From the NCBI GenBank assembly GCA_947565425.1, contig CANOFW010000003.1, positions 124,001 through 188,000 of the forward strand: 64,000 nucleotides of DNA, written 5' to 3'. Made by a program: the position numbers and the translations under genes. Position 1 is the stretch's first letter; each line of letters starts with the position of its first letter. This stretch comes from an uncultured Lachnospiraceae bacterium (GTDB lineage Bacteria; Bacillota; Clostridia; Lachnospirales; Lachnospiraceae). Under the pieces are notes generated by a model. It did no database searches. It saw nothing but the letters and a program-made list of their open reading frames with translations, and was not told the origin of the DNA. Positions 26,502-35,182 of this stretch are shown here, piece by piece.

Positions 26502-27432
26502 AGTTGTGATTATTGGAGCGGGAAGGATTGCTTCCGGTTTTGATTATCCAGATAGTACAGAGATTTTAACCCATGCGCATGCCTGCTGCCATAGTTCGGC
26601 GTTCTGTCTCAAGGGCTTTTACGACAGCGATTATGCGCGGGCAAGAGAGGCGGCAAAGAAATGGGGCTGCCATGCTTATCAGACCTTGGATGATGCGCTG
26701 CGGGAGGCGGAAGTAGTTATTTGCTGCGTGCCGGATGCGTTTCACGGGCAGATGTTGGCGGCAATCGCAGAATATAGCCCCCGGTTAGTAATCGCAGAAA
26801 AGCCTTTGGCGGTCTCTGTGGCGGAGGGGGAAGAGATTCAGCGTATCTATAGCGGCAAGCTACCGCTTCTTTTAAATTACAGCCGTAGGTTCTTGCCGGA
26901 ATTTCACAGCTTACGCGAACAAATCGGGCAGTATGGGAAATTTTTAAAGGGCGTTGGGTATTACGGAAAAGGTGTTCTGCACAATGGCTCACATATGATA
27001 GATTTCCTGCGGTTTCTGTTTGGCGGCGCGCAGCGTCAAGAAGTTTTTCCGGGAGGAATCCCTGATTTTGCAGGAGATCTCAGCAAAGATCTGGTACTGA
27101 ATGTTCAAGGAGCGCCGTTTTATATGCTCGCCATTGATAGCAGGGCAGTCACAATTTTTGAGCTGGAATTGTTCTTTGAGAGGGCGCGCGTTCGCATCTT
27201 AGACGGCGGCACAATGATTGAGGTGTATGAGACAAGAGCATCGTCTACATATCAGGGATATGAAAATTATGCACTCGCCAGCCGCAGGAACGTCAACTAC
27301 AGCCAGGCAATGGCTGGACTGCTGGACAATGCGCAGAAGTTTCTGGACAGCAAAGATGCTCTGGCGTGCACATTAGAGGATGGTTTACATGTGCTGCGTC
27401 TGTGTATGGAGATAAGAGGTGAAGCCTTATGA
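26494..27432 (+). CDS. Gfo/Idh/MocA-family oxidoreductase
   Basis: This protein of about 312 residues begins YKVVIIGAGRIASGFDYP, a Rossmann NAD(P) motif. It has the family EKPLA motif (VIAEKPLAVSVAEG) near residue 110 and a downstream NGSHMIDFLRFLFGG segment with the conserved HMIDFL. Such enzymes oxidise or reduce a sugar ring carbon. They are not part of the basic pseudaminate route, so this one may modify the nonulosonate or build a second sugar with the DegT enzyme at 28568. The ATG at 26494 is preferred; GTG 26488 is also in frame. It overlaps the next gene by 4 bases. Confidence 0.75.
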   Translation: MYKVVIIGAGRIASGFDYPDSTEILTHAHACCHSSAFCLKGFYDSDYARAREAAKKWGCHAYQTLDDALREAEVVICCVPDAFHGQMLAAIAEYSPRLVIAEKPLAVSVAEGEEIQRIYSGKLPLLLNYSRRFLPEFHSLREQIGQYGKFLKGVGYYGKGVLHNGSHMIDFLRFLFGGAQRQEVFPGGIPDFAGDLSKDLVLNVQGAPFYMLAIDSRAVTIFELELFFERARVRILDGGTMIEVYETRASSTYQGYENYALASRRNVNYSQAMAGLLDNAQKFLDSKDALACTLEDGLHVLRLCMEIRGEAL

Positions 27433-28571
27433 AAAAGTTATTGCTTTTTGCCAGAGACCCCGGCGGGGCAAATGTGATTCTGCCCGTATATGAGAAGATA
27501 AAGGATCGATACGAGGTTTTAGCCTATGCCAAAGAGTTTGCATGGAAAAGGCTGTCAGAAGCTAGGTTACCAGTCAGAAATATCGAGGAAGAGTGCGAGA
27601 CACTGACTTATGCTGATATTAAGGACTTCTTAAAGCAGCAGAAGCCGGATATGGTGATTACCGGCACGAGTCTTGATGATTTTACGGAACGTTATCTGTG
27701 GAAAGCAGCAGAAGAGCTGCATATCAAATCATTTGCCATTTTAGATCAGTGGATGAATTTAGGGATTCGTTTTTCGGACTGCGATTACAGCCAGGAGGAA
27801 AATTACCGGAGGAACCGCCGGCATCCTTATCTGCCATACCGGATTCTGGCGATGGATGAATTAGCAGGGGAATTGTTGAAAGCAGACGGTATTCATACAG
27901 ATAAGATTGCTCTCACAGGACAGCCGCATTTTGATACCGTGCGCGACAGGTTTCAACATGCCGCAGAGATTTATGGGCGTGATAGATGGAATGTGGTATT
28001 TGTGTCAGAACCAATCTATCACGATTATGACGGCTGTGACGAGACAAAACGGTATTGGGGGTATAATGAGCGCACAATCTTTGACAATTTATACCGCAGT
28101 CTACAAAAAGCGGCGGCAAATGCTATTGTTCAAATCAGGTTGATTATCCGGCCGCACCCCAGGGAGGACAGGAAATATTGGGACGCCATGGCAGACAAGT
28201 TTGACAATGACTTCATTACTCTGATAGTGGATAGTGAGAACGACAGCTTTTCTGTATTGAAAAGTGCAGATTTGGTTTGCGGTATGTCTTCCATGTTTTT
28301 GCTGGAAGCTATGATCTGTGGAAAACAGGTGGTGAGCGTTGCAATTGGCTTAAAGAGGGAAAATCCCTTTGTACTAGATAAAACAGGACAATGTAAGAGC
28401 GTCTTATCTGAAGCGGATTTGCAGGAGCGGATCGCACAGGCATTTCTACAAAGGAGTATGGACAGTTCCGAAAAATCACGGGAGAGGCTATGCAGTATCG
28501 GATATCCGAAAGGAATTGTCAATGCAACGGATAAGATTATACAGTTGATGGAGGAGGAAATGACAGAATGA
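27429..28571 (+). CDS. GT-B-like protein of unknown specificity
   Basis: The protein has 380 residues. The N-terminal domain starts LLLFARDPGGANVILPVYEK and the C-terminal domain includes RLIIRPHPREDRKYW, SVLKSADLVCGMSSMFLLEA and CGKQVVSVAIGL. That is the layout of two-Rossmann-domain enzymes such as nonulosonate transferases or UDP-GlcNAc 2-epimerases. The RPHPRE and the S/T-rich SSMFLLEA loops would bind a phosphate or a nucleotide. I do not recognise a named family. It overlaps both neighbours by 4 bases (ATGA), so it is made together with the oxidoreductase and the DegT aminotransferase. Confidence 0.5.
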   Translation: MKKLLLFARDPGGANVILPVYEKIKDRYEVLAYAKEFAWKRLSEARLPVRNIEEECETLTYADIKDFLKQQKPDMVITGTSLDDFTERYLWKAAEELHIKSFAILDQWMNLGIRFSDCDYSQEENYRRNRRHPYLPYRILAMDELAGELLKADGIHTDKIALTGQPHFDTVRDRFQHAAEIYGRDRWNVVFVSEPIYHDYDGCDETKRYWGYNERTIFDNLYRSLQKAAANAIVQIRLIIRPHPREDRKYWDAMADKFDNDFITLIVDSENDSFSVLKSADLVCGMSSMFLLEAMICGKQVVSVAIGLKRENPFVLDKTGQCKSVLSEADLQERIAQAFLQRSMDSSEKSRERLCSIGYPKGIVNATDKIIQLMEEEMTE

Positions 28572-29860
28572 GTGTGTTGGCAATTAATGGTGGCAAAAAG
28601 GTCAGAACAAAATTATTTCCAGCATACCGCGTGATTGGGCAGGAGGAACAGCAGGCGGTTGCCAAAGTGTTAGAGAGCGGCATACTCTCTAAGTATCTTG
28701 GATGTTGGGCGGATGATTTCTATGGCGGACCGCAGGTGCAGGCGATGGAGCGCGAGTGGGCAGAGTATTATGGCGTCAAGCATGCCATATCTGTGAATTC
28801 TGCGACTTCTGCACTGTATTGTGCAGCGGGAGCGATCGGTTTAGCGCCCGAGGACGAGGTAATCGTTTCGCCTTATACGATGTGCGCCTCCGCTACGGCG
28901 CCGTTGATTTATAATGCTGTGCCGGTATTTGCAGATATCGAGTACGACTATTACTGTTTGGATGCGGATGATATTGAGCGCAAAATCACAGAGAAGACAA
29001 AGGCAATTATTGTTGTAGACATTCTGGGACAACCGTATGACGTGGACAGAATCAATAAGATTGCAAAAAAGCATGGACTGTATATTATTGAGGATAATGC
29101 TCAGGCGCCGTTGGCAACATATCATGGCAAGTATGCGGGAACGTTGGCAGATATCGGTATTTTTTCGCTGAACTACCACAAGCACATTCATTGCGGAGAA
29201 GGCGGTATCATGGTTACCGATGATGATGAACTTGCAGAGCGTATGCGCTTAATCCGCAATCATGCCGAGGCTGTGGTGGAGAACAAGGGCGTTACGAACC
29301 TCAACAATATGATTGGTTTTAACTTTCGTATGACGGAGATAGAAGCGGCGATTACCAGGGAGCAGTTGAAGAAGTTAAGGTGGCTGGTGGAAGAGCGCAG
29401 GAAAAATGTCAATTATCTGGAGGAAAATCTGACAGATATTCCGTTTCTTACTATGCCTAAGATTCGCGAGGACTGCGAGCACTCTTATTATATTCACGCT
29501 ATGAAATATGATGAGAAGATAACCGGCGTGCCGCGGGAAAAGTTTGTCGCGGCGATGCAGGCGGAGTTGGCGCCCATTGAGTTGAGGGAGGGCGAAGGGG
29601 TTAAAATAGGTCTTGGATATTTGAAACCATTATATGCGCAGCCCATGTTCCGGCAAAAGACGGCGTACGGAAATACCAGTTATCCGTTTTCCGAGCGTGT
29701 AGGATATGGTGAAGGGATATGTCCGACTTGTGAGAAAATCTGTAATTCAGAGACGATTTTCCATGAGCTGATGCGTCCTTTTATGGCGAAGGAGGATCTT
29801 GACGATGTACTTCTTGCGTTCCATAAGGTGGCGGAACATCTGGATGAACTGAGAGGATAA
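28568..29860 (+). CDS. DegT/DnrJ/EryC1 sugar aminotransferase (second in the cluster)
   Basis: This is a 430-residue PLP-dependent sugar aminotransferase. It has the fold-type I motifs AISVNSATSALYCAAGAIG, EDNAQAPLATYHGK and the PLP lysine in FSLNYHKHIHCGEGG, then FNFRMTEIEAAI. It differs clearly from the PseC-type enzyme at 33396 and is longer by 55 residues, with an N-terminal MSVLAINGGKKVRTKLFP as in 3-keto- or 4-keto-sugar aminotransferases. With the Gfo/Idh oxidoreductase it could install a second amino group. It overlaps the gene before it by 4 bases; a 96-base gap to pseF follows. Confidence 0.85.
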   Translation: MSVLAINGGKKVRTKLFPAYRVIGQEEQQAVAKVLESGILSKYLGCWADDFYGGPQVQAMEREWAEYYGVKHAISVNSATSALYCAAGAIGLAPEDEVIVSPYTMCASATAPLIYNAVPVFADIEYDYYCLDADDIERKITEKTKAIIVVDILGQPYDVDRINKIAKKHGLYIIEDNAQAPLATYHGKYAGTLADIGIFSLNYHKHIHCGEGGIMVTDDDELAERMRLIRNHAEAVVENKGVTNLNNMIGFNFRMTEIEAAITREQLKKLRWLVEERRKNVNYLEENLTDIPFLTMPKIREDCEHSYYIHAMKYDEKITGVPREKFVAAMQAELAPIELREGEGVKIGLGYLKPLYAQPMFRQKTAYGNTSYPFSERVGYGEGICPTCEKICNSETIFHELMRPFMAKEDLDDVLLAFHKVAEHLDELRG

Positions 29861-29956
29861 ATGCGAAGCATGAAACTATATTTTGTGAGGATATGCCGTC
29901 AAGCTTCCGGTGAGACGGCGATTCCCATTTAATTCTAATTATAAGGAGGGATTGTC

Positions 29957-30658
29957 ATGGCAGAGAAAAGTCTTGCGGTAATTACTGCGCGGGGAGGAAG
30001 TAAACGCGTGCCGCGCAAAAATATTAAGGAGTTTTGCGGGGAGCCGATTATTGCCTATTCCATCCGGGCCGCGTTGGACAGCGGCATTTTTGACGAAGTG
30101 ATGGTATCGACAGATGATGAGGAGATTGCAAAGATTGCCAGGGAACTTGGCGCACAGGTACCCTTTTTGCGGTCGCCGGAGAATTCCGGGGATATGGCGA
30201 TGACTCATGAGGTTGTGCTTGAAGTTTTGCGCGGATATCAGCAGTTAGGCAGGGAATTTGAGATTGTCTGCTGCATTTATCCGACCGCTCCCTTTCTTAC
30301 AGCGGAGCGGCTAAAAGAAAGTATGGAAAAGTTACGGCAGGAGAAGGCGGACGGCGTCGTGCCGGTTGTCCGCTTTTCATTTCCTCCACAGCGGTGCTTT
30401 GTGATTGCGGATGGGCTGGTGGCCTATAAATGGCCGGAGAACCGCCTCAAACGTTCTCAGGACCTTGAGCCATACTACCATGACTGCGGACAGTTTTATC
30501 TGCTGCGCGTAGAGCCTTTCCTCCGCGAGCAGAGTATGGTACTGGCGAATACAGCGCCTGTGATTATGGATGAGAAGGAAGTGCAGGATATTGACACGCC
30601 TGAGGACTGGGAGATGGCGGAAATGAAATTCAAGCTGCTGCGAAAAGGGAAAGAATGA
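29957..30658 (+). CDS. pseF: CMP-pseudaminic acid synthase (cytidylyltransferase)
   Basis: The 233-residue protein starts LAVITARGGSKRVPRKNIK, the CTP-binding P-loop of CMP-nonulosonate synthetases, and has EVMVSTDDEEIAKIA and YPTAPFLTAERLKES. The tail VQDIDTPEDWEMAE is also characteristic. It activates pseudaminic acid with CTP and sits just ahead of pseI. AAGGAGGG lies 5 bases before the ATG. The assignment to PseF rather than NeuA/LegF rests on the surrounding pseB/C/G/I genes. Confidence 0.85.
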   Translation: MAEKSLAVITARGGSKRVPRKNIKEFCGEPIIAYSIRAALDSGIFDEVMVSTDDEEIAKIARELGAQVPFLRSPENSGDMAMTHEVVLEVLRGYQQLGREFEIVCCIYPTAPFLTAERLKESMEKLRQEKADGVVPVVRFSFPPQRCFVIADGLVAYKWPENRLKRSQDLEPYYHDCGQFYLLRVEPFLREQSMVLANTAPVIMDEKEVQDIDTPEDWEMAEMKFKLLRKGKE

Positions 30659-30706
30659 TTTGAATCGTATGAGAGCGAAAGACGAAAATGGCAGGGAGGA
30701 TGTCAA

Positions 30707-31762
30707 ATGAACAGAATCAGGGTTGGAAACAGAGAACTTGGGGCGGGGTGTCCTACATATGTGATCGCGGAAATGTCGGCAAATCATGCCGGGAGCCTTG
30801 CGCGCGCCAAAGAGATCATCCACGCGGCCAAGGAATCCGGCGCAGACTGTATAAAGCTCCAGACTTACACGCCGGATACACTGACAATTGATTGTGACAA
30901 TTCCTATTTTCAAATAGCGGATGGCACTTGGGGCGGTGAAAATTTATATCAATTATATGGCAAAGCATATACGCCCTGGGAATGGCAGGGAGAACTCAAG
31001 GAAGAGGCGGCGCGTGTGGGCATTGATTTTCTGTCCACCCCTTTTGATTGGACGTCGGTAGATTTCCTGGAAAGTCTGGACGTAGATTTTTATAAGGTTG
31101 CCTCCTTTGAGCTTGTGGATTTGCCGTTGATTTCCTACGTTGCTTCCAAGGGCAAGCCTATCATTATGTCGACCGGTATGGGCTCGCTTGGGGAAATAGA
31201 GGATGCAGTGAAGGCGGTGCGGGATGCGGGCAATGAGCAGCTTGTACTTTTGCGCTGCGCCAGCGCATACCCGGCGATTACCGATGATATGAATTTAAAG
31301 ACGATGCAGAATATGGCGCAGGTGTTTGATGTTCCGGTAGGGCTTTCTGATCATTCCATGGGTTCGGTGGGCGCTGTCACAGCGGTTGCGCTGGGGGCGT
31401 CTGTCATTGAGAAGCATTTCTGTTTGGATCGCGCTATAGAGAATCCTGATGCTTCTTTTTCCATGAATCCACAGGAATTTTCCCAGATGGTAAAGGACAT
31501 TCGGCAGGCGCAGCGGGCGCTGGGCTGTGTCAGATATGGCGTTACGGAACAGGAAAAATCAAATATTGTCTTTCGCCGCTCTATTTTCTGTGTGCAGGAT
31601 GTTAAGAAAGGTGAGAAGCTCACCGAAGAAAATATCAGGATTATTCGTCCTGGGTATGGAATGGCGCCGAAATACTATAAACAGGTATTGGGACAAGTGG
31701 CATTACAGGATATTGCGCGGGGTACGCCTCTACAATTTGGCATGATGGGGGAGGAGAAATGA
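30707..31762 (+). CDS. pseI: Pseudaminic acid synthase
   Basis: This enzyme condenses 2,4-diacetamido-2,4,6-trideoxy-L-altrose with phosphoenolpyruvate. The 351-residue protein has the NeuB TIM-barrel motifs YVIAEMSANHAGSL, STPFDWTSVDFLE, FYKVASFELVDLPLI and MSTGMGSLGEIEDAV, and VIEKHFCLDR. A C-terminal SAF (antifreeze-like) domain starts near residue 285 (VKKGEKLTEENIRIIRPG). The fine sequence is of the PseI rather than the NeuB kind (AEMSANHAG). It overlaps the formyltransferase gene by 4 bases. Confidence 0.9.
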   Translation: MNRIRVGNRELGAGCPTYVIAEMSANHAGSLARAKEIIHAAKESGADCIKLQTYTPDTLTIDCDNSYFQIADGTWGGENLYQLYGKAYTPWEWQGELKEEAARVGIDFLSTPFDWTSVDFLESLDVDFYKVASFELVDLPLISYVASKGKPIIMSTGMGSLGEIEDAVKAVRDAGNEQLVLLRCASAYPAITDDMNLKTMQNMAQVFDVPVGLSDHSMGSVGAVTAVALGASVIEKHFCLDRAIENPDASFSMNPQEFSQMVKDIRQAQRALGCVRYGVTEQEKSNIVFRRSIFCVQDVKKGEKLTEENIRIIRPGYGMAPKYYKQVLGQVALQDIARGTPLQFGMMGEEK

Positions 31763-32376
31763 TAATGGCAAAGAACATCCTTTATCTGACAAATAACACC
31801 AATACCGCAGGGTTGTTTGAATGGCTGAAAGACAGATATCCCACGGAGCTTTGCCATGATGCGCTGCGGTTTTCACAGCTTGAGCGGTTAAAACCGGATA
31901 TCATTATTAGTTATAATTATAAATATATCATCGGGCAAGAGCTTATTACATATATGGACGGGCGGATAATTAATCTTCATATTTCCTTGTTGCCCTGGAA
32001 CCGGGGAGCCAACCCCAATTTTTGGAGTTTTATGGAAAATACGCCCAAAGGCGTTACCATTCATCAAATCAATGCGGGGTTGGATAAAGGGAAGATTCTC
32101 TGTCAGAAGGAATGCTTTTTTGATGCAGAAAAAGAGACGTTTCTATCTACTTATGATAAATTAAATGAAGCAATTGTTGCCTTATTTAAAGAAAATTGTG
32201 AGGATATTATGGAGGGACGGATTGTACCCAGGGAGCAGCCGATAGGAGGGAGTTACCACTCTGTCAAAGACTTTCAGGAGGTCAAATCACAGCTAGATTT
32301 TGCCTGGTCTGATAATATCGCCTTGGTGCAGTCGAAATATAGAACTTTTAAGCAAGCGCAAATGAAAAGAGAGTAA
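31759..32376 (+). CDS. Formyltransferase-family protein
   Basis: The 205-residue protein has the N10-formyl-tetrahydrofolate formyltransferase signature: INLHISLLPWNRG, with the catalytic Asn and His of the N-x-H motif, followed about 30 residues later by GLDKGKIL with the catalytic Asp. Upstream, DIIISYNYKYIIG matches the usual strand. Sugar N-formyltransferases such as WbtJ or ArnA act on amino sugars, so N-formylation of a pseudaminate precursor amine is likely. It sits between pseI and pseG and overlaps pseI. Its presence beside a GNAT enzyme is unusual. Confidence 0.75.
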   Translation: MIMAKNILYLTNNTNTAGLFEWLKDRYPTELCHDALRFSQLERLKPDIIISYNYKYIIGQELITYMDGRIINLHISLLPWNRGANPNFWSFMENTPKGVTIHQINAGLDKGKILCQKECFFDAEKETFLSTYDKLNEAIVALFKENCEDIMEGRIVPREQPIGGSYHSVKDFQEVKSQLDFAWSDNIALVQSKYRTFKQAQMKRE

Positions 32377-32378
32377 GT

Positions 32379-33383
32379 ATGTTGTATATTAGAGTTGATA
32401 TGAATAACCGCATTGCCACTGGACATGTGATGCGTTGTCTGTCAGTGGCGGACGCAGCAAGGGCATTGGGGGAAGAAGTAACGTTTCTTCTTGCTGATAA
32501 TCAGGCGGCAGGTCTTGTCAGAAAGCGCGGACATCAAGCCTTTGTGTTGCATACGCCCTGGGATGATATGGAAGCGGAGCTTCCCAAAATGAGAGATTTG
32601 ATTTGGGACCATGGAGTGGAACGGATTTTGGTTGATAGTTATCAGGTTACGCCTTTCTATTTGGGAGAACTAAAAAAATACACGGAAGTATTTTATCTCG
32701 ACGACTTGAATGCGTTCCACTATCCGGTGAATGGGCTGATATGTTACGCTAATTATTGGCAGAAGTTTCAGTATGAGGAACATTATACAGATACGAAGCT
32801 TTATGTGGGAACGCAGTATATACCGCTGGGAGATGTGTTTTCCCACTGTGAAGAAAAGGAAATTAAACCCGGTGTGGAGCATTTGCTGTTGCTTTCAGGA
32901 GGGTCTGATCCATATGATGTTCTTTCCGGGTTGCTTGCAAATATTCACAGGGAGAGATACAAAAGGATTAGTGTGGTATGCGGCGTTTATTATCCGAAAT
33001 ATAAGGAATTGCGCAAGAAATATCAGAAGGATGAAAATATTAGCATTTACCAAGGTGTTTCCAATATGGTACGTTTTATGCAAGAGGCGGATCTGGCTGT
33101 CTCAGCAGGAGGTACGACACTTTATGAGCTGTGCGCTGTGGGAACGCCTACGATTTCCTATTCCTTTGCCGACAATCAATTGGGTAATGTGGAGAAATTT
33201 GAGGAGGACGGCATGATATCTTATGCTGGAGATTTACGGCGCGACCCGGTGGTAGAACATGTCGTGGCGTATCTTGACTACCTTGGACAAAACCAGCAAG
33301 TCCGCCGGGAGAAGTCATTGAAAATGCAAGAGTTGGTAGATGGAAAAGGCGCCTTGCGCATTGCAAGGGCATTGATGGAATAA
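32379..33383 (+). CDS. pseG: UDP-2,4-diacetamido-2,4,6-trideoxy-beta-L-altropyranose hydrolase
   Basis: PseG removes UDP from the altrosamine intermediate. The 334-residue GT-B-like protein has the RxD-N-x-I-x-TGHVMRCL motif at residues 5-20 with the likely catalytic His16, and then LADNQAAGL and a YLDDLNAF segment. The C-terminal domain has HLLLLSGGSDPYDVL and ADLAVSAGGTTLYELCAVG, as in MurG/PseG. It begins 2 bases after the formyltransferase stop, confirming co-transcription. Confidence 0.85.
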   Translation: MLYIRVDMNNRIATGHVMRCLSVADAARALGEEVTFLLADNQAAGLVRKRGHQAFVLHTPWDDMEAELPKMRDLIWDHGVERILVDSYQVTPFYLGELKKYTEVFYLDDLNAFHYPVNGLICYANYWQKFQYEEHYTDTKLYVGTQYIPLGDVFSHCEEKEIKPGVEHLLLLSGGSDPYDVLSGLLANIHRERYKRISVVCGVYYPKYKELRKKYQKDENISIYQGVSNMVRFMQEADLAVSAGGTTLYELCAVGTPTISYSFADNQLGNVEKFEEDGMISYAGDLRRDPVVEHVVAYLDYLGQNQQVRREKSLKMQELVDGKGALRIARALME

Positions 33384-33395
33384 TGGGGGTTTGCA

Positions 33396-34523
33396 ATGAT
33401 ACCATATGGAAGGCAGATAATCGACGAAGAAGATATACAGGCAGTGGTAGATGTATTGAGATCAGACTATCTTACTACAGGGCCTAAGATTGCAGAATTT
33501 GAAAAAAGTGTGGCAGATTATGTGGGCGCGAAGTATGCAGTGGCAGTTTCGAACGGTACGGCAGCGCTGCATGCGGCGTGTTTTGCCGCGGGAATCGGCG
33601 CGGGGGACGAGGTCATTACCACGCCCATAACGTTTGCGGCGTCCGCAAATTGTGTGCTATATTGCGGCGGCAAGCCGGTGTTTGCAGATATTGATCCACA
33701 GACATACAATATAGATGTAGAGGATATTAAGAGGAAGATAACCGCCAGAACGAAAGCGATTATTCCAGTGCATTTGGCTGGGCAGCCCTGTGAAATGGAT
33801 GCTATTCATAAGATTGCAGAGGAATACCATCTTACAGTTATAGAGGACGGCGCACACGCTCTGGGTTCTGTCTATAAAGGCAAAAAAATCGGCGCGCTTT
33901 CAGATATGACGACGTTCAGCTTCCATCCGGTAAAGCCGATTACCACCGGTGAGGGCGGGATGGTTGTCACCGACGACGACGAACTGTACCAGAAGCTTGT
34001 GCTATTTCGCAGCCATGGAATAACCAGGGATGCGTCGCTGTTGAATGAGGATGGCGGGCCGTGGTTCTATCAACAACTAGAGCTTGGCTATAATTACCGG
34101 ATAACGGACGTTCAATGTGCCTTAGGATGTTCACAGATGAAGAAATTGCAGCGGTTTATCGGGCGCAGACGTGAACTGGCGTCGCGGTATGATGAAGCGT
34201 TGAAAGATTGTCCGCATCTTATACTGCCATATCAGCTTCCGCAGACAGACAGCGGCTATCATCTCTATATTATTCAGGTGACAGACTGTGACAGGAGGCA
34301 GGTTTTTGAGGAATTGCGCGCAAAAGGCGTGGGAGTCAATGTGCATTATATCCCGGTGTACTATCATCCATATTATCGTGAACATGGCTACGAGGACGTT
34401 TGCTGTCCCCATGCAGAGCAGCTCTATCAGCGGATGATTAGTATTCCGCTGCATGCTGGGATGACGGATGCGCAGCAGGATTATGTGATTCAATGTATAA
34501 AGGAAATAGCAGGGAATTTATAA
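33396..34523 (+). CDS. pseC: UDP-4-amino-4,6-dideoxy-N-acetyl-beta-L-altrosamine transaminase
   Basis: This PLP enzyme aminates the C4 keto group made by PseB. The 375-residue DegT-family protein has IPYGRQIIDEEDIQAVVDVL, typical of PseC, VAVSNGTAALHAACFAAGIG, EDGAHALGS and the PLP lysine in FHPVKPITTGEGG. HYIPVYYHPYY near the C-terminus is also PseC-like. It is the last pse gene; a 73-base gap to an unknown small gene follows, with no visible terminator. Confidence 0.9.
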   Translation: MIPYGRQIIDEEDIQAVVDVLRSDYLTTGPKIAEFEKSVADYVGAKYAVAVSNGTAALHAACFAAGIGAGDEVITTPITFAASANCVLYCGGKPVFADIDPQTYNIDVEDIKRKITARTKAIIPVHLAGQPCEMDAIHKIAEEYHLTVIEDGAHALGSVYKGKKIGALSDMTTFSFHPVKPITTGEGGMVVTDDDELYQKLVLFRSHGITRDASLLNEDGGPWFYQQLELGYNYRITDVQCALGCSQMKKLQRFIGRRRELASRYDEALKDCPHLILPYQLPQTDSGYHLYIIQVTDCDRRQVFEELRAKGVGVNVHYIPVYYHPYYREHGYEDVCCPHAEQLYQRMISIPLHAGMTDAQQDYVIQCIKEIAGNL

Positions 34524-34530
34524 AACAACC

Positions 34531-34558
34531 TAATGTAAAACAACTTTCCTTACGATAT
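34531..34558 (+). promoter_or_regulatory. Weak sigma-28-like promoter
   Basis: TAAT (34531-34534), a 16-base spacer and TACGATAT (34551-34558) resemble the sigma-28 plan TAAA-N15/16-GCCGATAT seen twice elsewhere in the window. It matches 3 of 4 and 6 of 8 positions. It would drive the small gene at 34597 and its CsrA-site 3' UTR. Confidence 0.35.
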
Positions 34559-34596
34559 ATATATCAGAGTATTTTACAAGAAAGGACGAAGATATC

Positions 34597-34962
34597 ATGG
34601 AAGATAATCGTAAAGAGCAAGTGGAGGCTTTGGAAGCGTTAAAGGATTATAATCCCAAGGTTTGTAAGGCATTGAAAGAGGTCATCCCTGAAGTGAAGGG
34701 AGAACGAAAGGAAGATACCCAGGAATATCTGGATTATATTTTCAAAGGGATTAACTGGGAGCTCCAGGTAGTCAACGGTACAATGACGCTTCTGAATGAG
34801 AAAGAAGAGCAGGTATCGAAGGATGACTTGAATGAAATCGTGATTCAGATTAACGATGCCTATACATCTAAAGATGACAGTAAGCTTGCACAGATTATGG
34901 AAGATAAGCTGCTGCCGTTTGTGGAGAAATTAGGTACATATATTGACAAAGCTCTGGCGTAA
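34597..34962 (+). CDS. Small acidic helical protein of unknown function
   Basis: The 121-residue protein (MEDNRKEQVEALEALKDYN) is rich in Glu, Lys and Asp with no Cys besides one, no signal peptide and no membrane segment. It is predicted to be mostly helical. AAAGGA lies about 10 bases before the ATG. I do not recognise a family. It sits between pseC and the flagellin region, so a role in flagellar export, chaperoning or glycosylation is possible but unsupported. The downstream 3' UTR carries an exact CsrA consensus and a strong terminator. Confidence 0.7.
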   Translation: MEDNRKEQVEALEALKDYNPKVCKALKEVIPEVKGERKEDTQEYLDYIFKGINWELQVVNGTMTLLNEKEEQVSKDDLNEIVIQINDAYTSKDDSKLAQIMEDKLLPFVEKLGTYIDKALA

Positions 34963-34992
34963 GGGAAGAGAATATTTCATACAACAGATAGA

Positions 34993-35004
34993 ATACAAGG
35001 ATGT
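34993..35004 (+). promoter_or_regulatory. Exact CsrA-binding consensus in a 3' UTR
   Basis: ATACAAGGATGT matches RUACARGGAUGU at all 12 positions. TACA and TGTA pair to leave AGGA as the tetraloop, the classic CsrA hairpin. Further GGA trinucleotides occur just downstream at GATGGAGAAAC and in the terminator loop (AAGGGAC). It lies 31 bases after the stop of the small gene at 34597. Confidence 0.65.
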
Positions 35005-35032
35005 AGATGGAGAAACGAATAGCACAGTTTAT

Positions 35033-35079
35033 AAAAAGTTCATGGTAAGGGACTGGTATTTCTGCCATGAACTTTTTTT
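35033..35079 (+). terminator. Intrinsic terminator after the small gene
   Basis: AAAAAGTTCATGG (35033-35045) pairs with CCATGAACTTTTT (35065-35077) in a perfect stem around a 19-base loop, followed by a T run. The loop contains a GGGA motif. Confidence 0.85.
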
Positions 35080-35182
35080 ACAATAGGAAAATGTTGGGGG
35101 CAAAAGACACATTTGGGAAGCTGTTGTGGGAGATTATTTTGAGTTGTCAGCGTCCGGACCCTATTTAGAGGAGGTATGGCAG

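Noticed and set aside
30692..30706. CsrA site at the pseI SD (GGGAGGATGT)
   Set aside because: Only the core GGAUGU matches; the rest is an ordinary Shine-Dalgarno with no hairpin. Similar cores before other genes were rejected for the same reason.
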